The notes under the pieces: generated by a model | Told to the model about the DNA's origin: nothing | The model's database searches: none | What the model saw: the letters and a program-made list of their open reading frames with translations, nothing else | Program-made: the position numbers and the translations under genes | Shown here: piece by piece, positions 57,805 through 64,000 of the stretch | Layout of the letters: every line of letters starts with the position of its first letter | Position numbering within the stretch: position 1 is the first letter of the stretch | NCBI RefSeq assembly: GCF_017696205.1 | Contig: NZ_JAAORD010000001.1 | Span: 1 to 64,000 of the forward strand | DNA length: 64,000 bases | Reading direction: 5' to 3' | From: Prochlorococcus marinus XMU1402 | GTDB lineage: Bacteria > Cyanobacteriota > Cyanobacteriia > PCC-6307 > Cyanobiaceae

Positions 57805-58767
57805 GTGAAGAAAAGAATTGGATTAGGTACGTGGTCTTGGGGGAATAAGCTTTTCTGGAATTACCAATCTACAAATGACGATGATTTACGTGAGACATAT
57901 AATGAAGCGTTACGAAGAGGTTTCGATCTAATTGATACTGCAGATTCTTACGGTACTGGTAATCTTCAGGGTAGAAGTGAATTGTTGATAGGAAAATTTT
58001 TACTAAATACTCCTTCAGCAAAGAAAAAAAGAATTCAAGTAGCAACCAAACTTGCACCTTATCCCTGGAGAATAGGAAAAAGAGGTTTTAATAAACCTTT
58101 TTTGAAAAGTTTAGAAAGACTTAATAACAAATTAGACATAGTGCAATTACATTGGTCAACTGCAAAATACAATCCTTGGCAGGAATTAGGTCTGTTGAAT
58201 AATCTTTGCGATTTAAAAGATGAAGGCTTTGATTTTCAAATAGGCTTATCAAATATAGGCCCTAAAAGATTGATGAAATTAATTAATTTCTTAGCAAAAA
58301 GAGATCAGAGCCTAAAGAGTGTTCAAATACAGTTTTCTTTGCTTGCTCCCGATTTAGAAAAACAATATCAGGTAAAAAAAATTTGCGAAGAAAATAATAT
58401 TGATTTCTTTGCTTATAGTCCTTTGTCCTTTGGAATACTTTGTATTGATCCAGATAAAGAGGATAATAGAGAAAAAAGTTTTATTCGCAATGCATTATTT
58501 GAAAAATATAAAAAACCAACATATGAATTGAGGAGGTGTTTAAAAAAAATTGCAAATCAAAGATCAGTTTCCCAAGCGCAAGTAGCAATTAATTGGTGTT
58601 GTTATCAAGGAGCTATTCCACTCGTTGGGATGAGAAAAAAATCTCAAGTTATAGATGTATCGAATGTATTAAAGTGGAATTTAAATAAACGTGAATTTAA
58701 AGTACTTCAGGAATTTTCAAAAAAATGTTTAAAAAAAATGCCTAAAAATCCTTTTTCAAGCATTTAA
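57805..58767 (+). CDS. Aldo/keto reductase
   Basis: The 320-aa protein (GTG start) is a TIM-barrel AKR: KRIGLGTWSWGNKLFW at the start, LIDTADSYGTG with the catalytic Asp and Tyr near residue 50, VATKLAPYPWR with the catalytic Lys near 84, LDIVQLHWST with the His near 115, IGLSNIG, FFAYSPLSFGIL near 210 and IPLVGMRKKSQVIDVSNVLKWNL near 275. The NADPH-binding features are as expected. The substrate cannot be told from sequence. Confidence 0.9.
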   Translation: MKKRIGLGTWSWGNKLFWNYQSTNDDDLRETYNEALRRGFDLIDTADSYGTGNLQGRSELLIGKFLLNTPSAKKKRIQVATKLAPYPWRIGKRGFNKPFLKSLERLNNKLDIVQLHWSTAKYNPWQELGLLNNLCDLKDEGFDFQIGLSNIGPKRLMKLINFLAKRDQSLKSVQIQFSLLAPDLEKQYQVKKICEENNIDFFAYSPLSFGILCIDPDKEDNREKSFIRNALFEKYKKPTYELRRCLKKIANQRSVSQAQVAINWCCYQGAIPLVGMRKKSQVIDVSNVLKWNLNKREFKVLQEFSKKCLKKMPKNPFSSI

Positions 58768-58775
58768 TTAAATTT

Positions 58776-58913
58776 TTAGTTAGATATTTTCTTATTTTTT
58801 TTTATTTGAGAACCACTATTCCATAGTTCATTGGGAAATTTTTCGCCAGTAAATCTAATAATTTTTGGTTTAAGGTTTATTATCAAGTCATTCAGTTTTT
58901 TATTAGTTTCCAT
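58776..58913 (-). CDS. Small basic protein, unknown
   Basis: A 45-codon frame on the minus strand encodes METNKKLNDLIINLKPKII, then RFTGEKFPNELWNSGSQIKKNKKISN. It lies in the gap between the aldo/keto reductase and tmRNA and has ordinary codon choice for this genome. The Pro-Lys-Ile-Ile-Arg and FPNELW words look like real protein. I do not recognise a family and short frames in A/T-rich DNA can arise by chance. Confidence 0.45.
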   Translation of the reverse strand: METNKKLNDLIINLKPKIIRFTGEKFPNELWNSGSQIKKNKKISN

Positions 58914-59067
58914 TTTGCAAAATTCGATTTTTTAATAAGATAAATTAATTTAAAACTTATCTTCTAAGTATTTATACTTATAAAATTAAAAAAATTCTTT
59001 TTAATACAAGTTTTTGCAGCAATATTTACACACTAATAAATTATCTATTACAACTTCTTAGTTATTT

Positions 59068-59093
59068 AAAAAAGTGGAGTCCTTCCAGACTCC
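59068..59093 (-). terminator. Rho-independent terminator of tmRNA gene
   Basis: On the minus strand GGAGTC - TGGAAG - GACTCC forms a 6-bp GC-rich stem with a 6-base loop, followed by AC and six T. This is the clearest intrinsic terminator in the window. Confidence 0.85.
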
Positions 59094-59330
59094 TCGTATC
59101 ATTTGGTTGATAAGGCTGATATAACCCCATCTCCTTTAGGATCAAGCAGCAACTGGTGCTGTTTGACGGGAGAAACTAACGATTTTGTTAGCATTTATGT
59201 TTTTGCTCTAACCGAGCCGGCTTCAGTCACCTTCCTTATGCCCCGTCGAAACCATTACAACCCCAAATAGTGGAGTTGAGCGGAATCGAACCGCTGTCCG
59301 AAACATCGGTTGAGATCACCTAGTCCAATT
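59074..59330 (-). ncRNA. ssrA: tmRNA, circularly permuted two-piece form
   Basis: tmRNA rescues stalled ribosomes. On the minus strand the T-arm piece comes first (GGTTCGATTCCGC, ending CAACTCCA near 59272), then a few bases, then the 5' piece GGGGTTGTAATGGTTTCGACGG starting at 59264. GGGGTTG pairs with CAACTCC to make the acceptor stem. So the 3' part of the mature molecule is encoded upstream of the 5' part, the permuted arrangement of picocyanobacteria. The reading frame encodes the tag ANKIVSFSRQTAPVAA and stop. The 5' limit is approximate. Confidence 0.95.
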
Positions 59331-59335
59331 GGACA

Positions 59336-59341
59336 TTTATA
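59336..59341 (-). promoter_or_regulatory. Possible -10 box for tmRNA
   Basis: TATAAA on the minus strand lies just upstream of the T-arm piece of tmRNA and would start the transcript near 59329. There is no obvious -35. Confidence 0.35.
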
Positions 59342-59394
59342 TTCTGACAGGCAAAATGGTTATTGAATAGTTTTTTTATTAAGTTTTATCGTAT

Positions 59395-60519
59395 ATGAAT
59401 GTAGTGGCATCATCTCCGGAAGGACTAGAGAAATCTTTAGCAGAAGAAATTTCAAATTTAGGCGGCTTTAATATTAATACTTATAAAAGATTTATTAATT
59501 TTGAATGTGATTTTGAAACTTTTTATAGAGTTCATTTCTATTCCAGATTAGCTTTTCGTTTTTATAGAGAAATTGCAAGTTTTAATTGCTATGACAAGCA
59601 ATCTTTATATGCGGGGGTAAGAGATTCATTTGATTGGTTACATTGGTTGCACTTTGATAAAACGTTTAATGTTCAAGTTACTGGGAGAACATCTTCTTTA
59701 AGTCATACTCATTTCACTGCTCTTGAAGTAAAAAATTCTATAACTGATTTGCAACAGGCAGTTTGGAATAAAAGATCAAATATTTCTCTAGATAATCCTG
59801 ATTTTATAATTCATCTGCATTTAAATAATAATAAAGCAATTCTTAGTCTTCAAAGCAGCGTAGAAAGCTTACATAAAAGAGGCTATAGACCCGCAATTGG
59901 GTATGCTCCGTTAAAAGAAAATTTAGCTTCTGGATTGATAAATATGACTCAATGGAATGGCAAAGTTCCATTAATAGATTTTATGTGTGGTTCGGGTACT
60001 TTTTTAATTGAGGCAGTCAATCAATTCCTTGGAGTCCCCATAAATATTGATCAGGTATATCTTTTTGAAAATTGGTTAGACTTTAGGCAAGATATTTTTC
60101 TTAATGAAAAAAATAAAGCAAAAAATAAAATTATAAATTATGAAAAATTACCAACAATAATAGGGTGTGAAATTAATGAAAAGGTCTTTGAGCAGGCGAA
60201 TCTAAACATATCATTAGCTGGACTCGAGAATTATATTGAGCTTATAAATAATGATTTTTTAGAACTCCAATTAAGTTGCACACCTGGGATCATCATATGT
60301 AATCCTCCATACGGCAAAAAATTAGGCGATGAAAATGAATTGATTAGTTTATATGAACAAATGGGAATCTTTCTAAAGAACAATTTTTCAGATTGGGAAT
60401 TTTGGCTCCTAAGTGGAAATCCAAAACTAACAAAATATTTGAAAATGAAATCTTCATTGAAAATTCCTGTTAGTAATGGGGGGATAGATTGTAGATGGAT
60501 AAAATATTTAATTAGGTAA
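59395..60519 (+). CDS. THUMP-domain nucleic-acid methyltransferase (RlmL/Trm-like)
   Basis: The 374-aa protein has an N-terminal THUMP-like region (SSPEGLEKSLAEEISNLGG ... FRFYREIASF), then an SAM-dependent methylase: RGYRPAIGYAPLKENLASGLI near residue 165, LIDFMCGSGTFLIEAVN near 193 (SAM loop), IGCEINEKVFEQANLNISLAG near 255 and IICNPPYGKKLGDE near 300 (catalytic NPPY). This is the N-terminal RlmL type that makes m2G in 23S rRNA, but could act on tRNA; older annotation calls it an adenine DNA methylase. Confidence 0.88.
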   Translation: MNVVASSPEGLEKSLAEEISNLGGFNINTYKRFINFECDFETFYRVHFYSRLAFRFYREIASFNCYDKQSLYAGVRDSFDWLHWLHFDKTFNVQVTGRTSSLSHTHFTALEVKNSITDLQQAVWNKRSNISLDNPDFIIHLHLNNNKAILSLQSSVESLHKRGYRPAIGYAPLKENLASGLINMTQWNGKVPLIDFMCGSGTFLIEAVNQFLGVPINIDQVYLFENWLDFRQDIFLNEKNKAKNKIINYEKLPTIIGCEINEKVFEQANLNISLAGLENYIELINNDFLELQLSCTPGIIICNPPYGKKLGDENELISLYEQMGIFLKNNFSDWEFWLLSGNPKLTKYLKMKSSLKIPVSNGGIDCRWIKYLIR

Positions 60520-60520
60520 A

Positions 60521-60922
60521 TTATTTTTTGCCTAAAACGGCCTTTGTTGTTTTGCCTAAACCTTCTAATGTTTGAGGAAGATATGGTCCTTTGGCTAATT
60601 TTCCTCCAAGCTTCAAACTTAGGCCTGCTAGAAATAAATCGATAAATATTATTAGTAATAAATTATATTCAATATTCCAGTTATTATATTTCGCTAGAAA
60701 AAGATAAAAAATAATATGGATGCAAATTAGTACTAATAATAATAATGTGCTGCCAATTGCTAAAAATATTCCACCACTAATTAATCTTCTTTTTTCTCTA
60801 TCTACTTCTTGAAGAGCTATTCTGACATGCAAATCCATCACTGAACTTGCGATGGCTGAAATTCTGGAGGCTGTATTTGCAAAGTTTTTATTTTTTGGTT
60901 TTTCCATATTATTTTCTGCCAC
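60521..60922 (-). CDS. Holin-X-like (DUF1469) membrane protein
   Basis: The 133-aa protein has a cytoplasmic helix (ASRISAIASSVMDLHVRIALQEVDREKRRLISG) leading into two adjacent membrane segments (IFLAIGSTLLLLVLICIHIIFYLFL and LLLIIFIDLFLAGLSLKL). This is the layout of the phage-holin superfamily III / DUF1469 group, which in bacterial genomes usually acts in envelope stress rather than lysis. It overlaps the upstream gene by 14 bases, so the pair is one unit. Confidence 0.75.
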   Translation of the reverse strand: MAENNMEKPKNKNFANTASRISAIASSVMDLHVRIALQEVDREKRRLISGGIFLAIGSTLLLLVLICIHIIFYLFLAKYNNWNIEYNLLLIIFIDLFLAGLSLKLGGKLAKGPYLPQTLEGLGKTTKAVLGKK

Positions 60923-61370
60923 TGTTTAGGAGACTTCCTATTAGTAAACCAATACCAGCTGCAATAGCAATAGATAATAGTGGTTTTTTTCTTATTGGAC
61001 TTTCTATTTTTGGTCTAAGTGTATTATTAAGCTCTTCTAATAATTCTTCTAATTGACTTTCAATAGGCTCAATTTTTTCTGATATTTCCCAATTGTTTTC
61101 TCTTATTGAATCAATGATTTCAAATAGTTGGCTTTTTATTCCAATTGCTGAGGTTCCACTATGGGTAGCTATTACTTCAACTAAATCATCAATACTCCCT
61201 TTTGTGGCTTCAAGGGTTTGTTGTGCAATGTTAGGCCATTTTTCTTTTATTAAAGGTATTAAACTGTCAATTTTTTCAAGTAACCATTTTTCCAAGATAA
61301 CTTCTTTTTCAGGAAGATCAGATTTATCTTCTGTTTCTTCTACTTCTTTGGGAGGATGGTAAGTCTCCAT
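60909..61370 (-). CDS. ElaB/YqjD (DUF883)-like membrane-anchored protein
   Basis: The 153-aa protein is mostly charged helix (LEKWLLEKIDSLIPLIKEKWPNIAQQTLEATKGSIDDLVEVIATHSG ... QLEELLEELNNTLRPKIESPIR) and ends in one membrane segment, KPLLSIAIAAGIGLLIGSLLNSGRK. The helix-plus-terminal-anchor form with a Gly-rich span is that of ElaB/YqjD, inner-membrane proteins linked to ribosome or stress response in E. coli. It is coupled to the holin-like gene, a pair often seen together. Confidence 0.72.
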   Translation of the reverse strand: METYHPPKEVEETEDKSDLPEKEVILEKWLLEKIDSLIPLIKEKWPNIAQQTLEATKGSIDDLVEVIATHSGTSAIGIKSQLFEIIDSIRENNWEISEKIEPIESQLEELLEELNNTLRPKIESPIRKKPLLSIAIAAGIGLLIGSLLNSGRK

Positions 61371-61540
61371 TATTCAAACTTATTTATTTTAAGATTAGAC
61401 CCTATTTTCTTAATTTGGAACCCTTTACTAAAGAATTGTGCGATTTATATAGAATAAAAACATATAAAAGTTTATTTACATTTTATTCATCTACTCTGTT
61501 CTGTAAGAAGGTTTTGTTAAGCTATTACTGAATTTATTAA

Positions 61541-61696
61541 ATGAGTTTAAATTTCATCATGGATATTACATTTGCATCATTAATTTTTGCATCTCGCACA
61601 ATCCCTACAGATTTTGGATTAGTAGCTGCAGCTATCGCTGGAGCTGGAAGTTTACTATTTATTGCTTTAAGATTTGTTCCTGATGCAAGTAATTAA
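61541..61696 (+). CDS. Small single-span membrane protein, unknown
   Basis: A 51-codon frame encodes MSLNFIMDITFASLIFASRT, then IPTDFGLVAAAIAGAGSLLFIALRFVPDASN. The second ATG at 61559 may be the true start (45 aa). The Ala/Gly-rich hydrophobic run forms one membrane helix with a short polar end, the size and shape of small photosystem or cytochrome subunits, but it does not match PsbX, PsbY, Psb30, PsaM or PetM as I know them. It stands alone with its own upstream gap of 170 bases. Confidence 0.72.
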   Translation: MSLNFIMDITFASLIFASRTIPTDFGLVAAAIAGAGSLLFIALRFVPDASN

Positions 61697-61778
61697 ATAA
61701 CAGGAAACATCTCTTAGAAAATATATCTTTACTCAACTTTGTTTTGAAAATAGATTCGATTTATTTATCAATTAGATA

Positions 61779-62141
61779 ATGAATAAATGGGTTTTGCTTG
61801 AACATAAAGTTTATTCTGCTAAAGCTATAGATATTCATTATGATTTTCTTGTTGAAAATGGGATAGATTGTTTAACTTGGAAATTTTTAAAACTACCTTT
61901 ATTAAATCAATCTTCTATAGAAATTTCTAAGCAGCCAAATCATAGACTTTTATGGCTGTCCAGGATAGAACATGAACTTTCTGATAATAGAGGGTTTGTA
62001 AAAAGAATTGATCATGGAATATTTAAAAATGTTTCTGATAAATTGGACTCTGAATATTATCGATTCATTCTGGATGGTGAACTTCTTTCTGGTTTGTTTG
62101 AAATTTCGGGTAATTCTTGTAGATTGTCCAAAAATTATTAA
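61779..62141 (+). CDS. Conserved-looking soluble protein, unknown
   Basis: The 120-aa protein starts MNKWVLLEHKVYSAKAIDIHYDFLVENGIDCLTWKFLKLPLL and has HRLLWLSRIEHELSDNRGFVKRIDHGIF and FILDGELLSGLFEISGNSCRL. Aromatic and His residues are well spread, giving a globular feel. It may be a small enzyme-like domain, but I do not recognise a family. It lies between the small membrane gene and smc, both on the same strand. Confidence 0.7.
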   Translation: MNKWVLLEHKVYSAKAIDIHYDFLVENGIDCLTWKFLKLPLLNQSSIEISKQPNHRLLWLSRIEHELSDNRGFVKRIDHGIFKNVSDKLDSEYYRFILDGELLSGLFEISGNSCRLSKNY

Positions 62142-62217
62142 TTTTCATTTATAAATAAACGTAATATTTCTATTGAGAATTTTTGCAAATTAGTTATTCT
62201 TATTTAGCTATTGAGAC

Positions 62218-64000
62218 TTGAGATTGGTACATATCAATCAGGTCGAGTTTGAAAATTTTAAATCTTTTGGGGGAAATGTAAAAATTCCTCTTGAAGAAGG
62301 TTTCACGGTGGTTACAGGCCCTAACGGTTCTGGGAAAAGTAATATTTTAGATGGAATTTTATTCTGTTTAGGTCTAGCTAATAGTAGAGGGATGAGGGCT
62401 GAAAGATTACCAGATCTAATAAATAACTCCAAAGTTAAAGAGGGTAAGTCATCAGAAACATCTGTATCAGTAAAATTTAATATTCAAGATTGGTCTCCCA
62501 GAGAGGACCTTAAACCTTTGGAACTAGAAGAAGAAGAAATTTCTCTTAACAAGGATCAAAAAGAATGGGTAGTGTCTAGAAAATTAAGGCTTATGCCAGG
62601 CGGTTCTTATGCTTCGACATATACTTCTGATGGAAAACAATGTACCTTGCAACAAATACAAAGAATATTAAGGGATATAAGTGTTGATCCTGAGGGCAGC
62701 AATGTTGTTATGCAGGGTGATGTCACAAGAATAGTATCTATGAATAATAAGGAGAGGAGAAATCTTATTGATGAATTAGCAGGAGTCGCACTTTTTGATG
62801 CAAGAATAGAACAAACTAATGCAAAATTAAATGATGTTTTTGAAAGACAAGAAAGATGTGAAATTTTAGAAAATGAATTGCAATCTAGTAAAAATAAGCT
62901 TGAAAAAGAATGTGAAAAAGCAAAGCAATATAAACAGTTAAAGGAAAAACTACATCAAATAATGGAATTAGAGAAAGTTCTTATTTTTGATAAACAAGTT
63001 AAATATGTTGAATCTATAGAAGAAAAAGAAGGTGAAATTGAAAAAAATAAAATTTTATTTAATAAACAAAAAGAATCTATTAATAAAGAAATATCAGTTT
63101 TAGAAGATGCTTTAAAAATACTAGTTGATGAGCTTAAGGAGAAAGGAGAGGATACTTTGATAAAAGTGAATTCTGATATTGGAAGTATTAATTCTAACTT
63201 AAGAGAACTTGATAGGGTATCAAGTTTGAATAAAGAAGAGGGTATTAAATTACAAAAACAGAGAGATGAAATTGCAATTTCTAGGAGGAATATTGAGTCA
63301 GAAAAGATGAGACAAGAAAATTTTGATGATAATTTTTTAAATAAATTGAACTTGCAAATTGATAATCTCACTTCAAAACATAAATTATCCAGAAAAAAAC
63401 TGTCTGATGCGGCTGGAGAATCTGGAGAATTCTCTAAACAAAATATCCAAATTAATGCTGAGCTTGAAAGTATAAAAAAACAAATTGATCCTTTGGAAAC
63501 CAAAAAAAGGAAAGTGGAAGAAGAAACTATTCAAAATAATATACAAAAAGATGAGATATTGTCTCAGATCGAAGCCTTAGAGTTAGAAAAGCAGAAACTT
63601 TTTTTGGGAAATCAAAGAAAAAAAGAGACATCCGATACAAAGAATAAAAACTTGGCAAGTAATAGCTTAGAAATAAATACTTTAAAAAATGAAATTGATT
63701 TATTAATTAAAACTAAATCAAGGCTTAACAACGAGCAATTAAGACTTGAAAAGGATTTATCTAGATTCGAAAGTAGGAAGGAAGCTTTAAATGAATCAAG
63801 AGGTTCATACGCTCTTAGAATTCTTTTAGAAGCAGGTTTAGAGGGTATTCATGGTTATGTAGCACAACTTGGAGAGGTAAGTGAGAAAAATAGATATGCA
63901 TTAGAAATTGCTGCTGGAAATAGACTCGGACAAATTGTTATTGATAATGATTATATTGCAGCAAAAGCAATTGAAATTCTTAAAAAGAAGAAAGCGGGAA
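62218..64000 (+). CDS. smc: Chromosome segregation protein SMC (5' part, cut by window end)
   Basis: SMC is the ATP-driven DNA-entrapping protein of the bacterial condensin. The frame from a TTG at 62218 (or TTG at 62224) reads MRLVHINQVEFENFKSFGG, then the Walker A GPNGSGKSNILDGILFCLGLA, QGDVTRIVSMNNKERRNLIDELAGVALFDARI, a long coiled coil, and the start of the hinge (HGYVAQLGEVSEKNRYALEIAAGNRLGQIVIDN). An in-frame stop at 62212 limits the start. About 594 codons are present; the second coiled coil and the Walker B/signature end lie outside. Confidence 0.95.
   Translation, partial: MRLVHINQVEFENFKSFGGNVKIPLEEGFTVVTGPNGSGKSNILDGILFCLGLANSRGMRAERLPDLINNSKVKEGKSSETSVSVKFNIQDWSPREDLKPLELEEEEISLNKDQKEWVVSRKLRLMPGGSYASTYTSDGKQCTLQQIQRILRDISVDPEGSNVVMQGDVTRIVSMNNKERRNLIDELAGVALFDARIEQTNAKLNDVFERQERCEILENELQSSKNKLEKECEKAKQYKQLKEKLHQIMELEKVLIFDKQVKYVESIEEKEGEIEKNKILFNKQKESINKEISVLEDALKILVDELKEKGEDTLIKVNSDIGSINSNLRELDRVSSLNKEEGIKLQKQRDEIAISRRNIESEKMRQENFDDNFLNKLNLQIDNLTSKHKLSRKKLSDAAGESGEFSKQNIQINAELESIKKQIDPLETKKRKVEEETIQNNIQKDEILSQIEALELEKQKLFLGNQRKKETSDTKNKNLASNSLEINTLKNEIDLLIKTKSRLNNEQLRLEKDLSRFESRKEALNESRGSYALRILLEAGLEGIHGYVAQLGEVSEKNRYALEIAAGNRLGQIVIDNDYIAAKAIEILKKKKAG

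Noticed and set aside
60521..60922. Holin-like protein as a sign of a prophage.
   Set aside because: The DUF1469 type is common in bacterial cores next to ElaB/YqjD-like genes; no phage genes are nearby.
1..64000. CRISPR array to go with the Cas4-like nuclease.
   Set aside because: No set of regularly spaced repeats; the only tandem repeats are coding (ftsY, RRM protein) and the two ~90-bp elements.

Overview
The window looks like the dnaN end of a high-light-adapted Prochlorococcus chromosome. The evidence is a very AT-rich sequence, tightly packed small genes with many overlaps, the order dnaN - PRC-barrel gene - purL - purF - gyrA/parC-like, a circularly permuted tmRNA gene with the picocyanobacterial tag, cyanobacterial flavodiiron proteins fused to flavin reductase, an NADP-type (Gap2) GAPDH, a lumenal Cyp38-like cyclophilin and a PurL of the small, PurS/PurQ-dependent kind. 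All identifications come from reading the protein sequences; no database search was run.

Layout. 1-10.2 kb: replication clamp, purine synthesis (purL, purF), a topoisomerase A subunit, a secreted TPR protein and queG. 10.3-16.7 kb: DUF502 membrane protein, nusB, ftsY, an RsbU-type PP2C phosphatase, argH and a glycine-rich RRM protein. 16.7-21.6 kb: dus, msrB, then grpE-dnaJ-TusA-like-rsgA as a translationally coupled run, with ybaB facing it. 21.6-30.5 kb: murB-murC, gap2, thiL, the cyclophilin, efp-accB, pdxA and an SDR protein. 30.3-36.4 kb: small unknowns, HNH protein, AbrB-like membrane protein, a class V aminotransferase, cbiD and guaA. 36.4-38.7 kb: a small accessory segment between guaA and a duplicated guaA 3' tail. 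It carries a TPR gene and a stand-alone DnaB-type ATPase, both on the minus strand and each followed by the same ~90-bp element. 38.7-46.9 kb: a Cas4/RecB-like nuclease, unknowns, a PBP2-type transpeptidase, an FMN reductase and two flavodiiron genes separated by a small ORF with a strong Shine-Dalgarno sequence. 47-58.8 kb: alaS, speA, ndk, a ThiO-like oxidase, gatB, coaE, argJ, a small membrane protein, a ParA-like ATPase and an aldo/keto reductase. 58.8-64 kb: a small ORF, tmRNA, an RNA-methylase-like gene, two membrane-stress-type small proteins, small unknowns, and smc running off the right edge.

Most of the window is ordinary streamlined housekeeping DNA. The part that most deserves a second look is 36.4-39.5 kb. 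There the coding 3' end of guaA reappears about 2.2 kb downstream, with the same six amino acids plus stop but different third bases. This is what an integration event at guaA, with an attachment core from a diverged guaA, would leave. Other points of interest are the flavodiiron pair (one with full metal ligands, one without), the permuted tmRNA, four small ORFs not obvious by length, and the 30-bp in-frame tandem repeat in ftsY.
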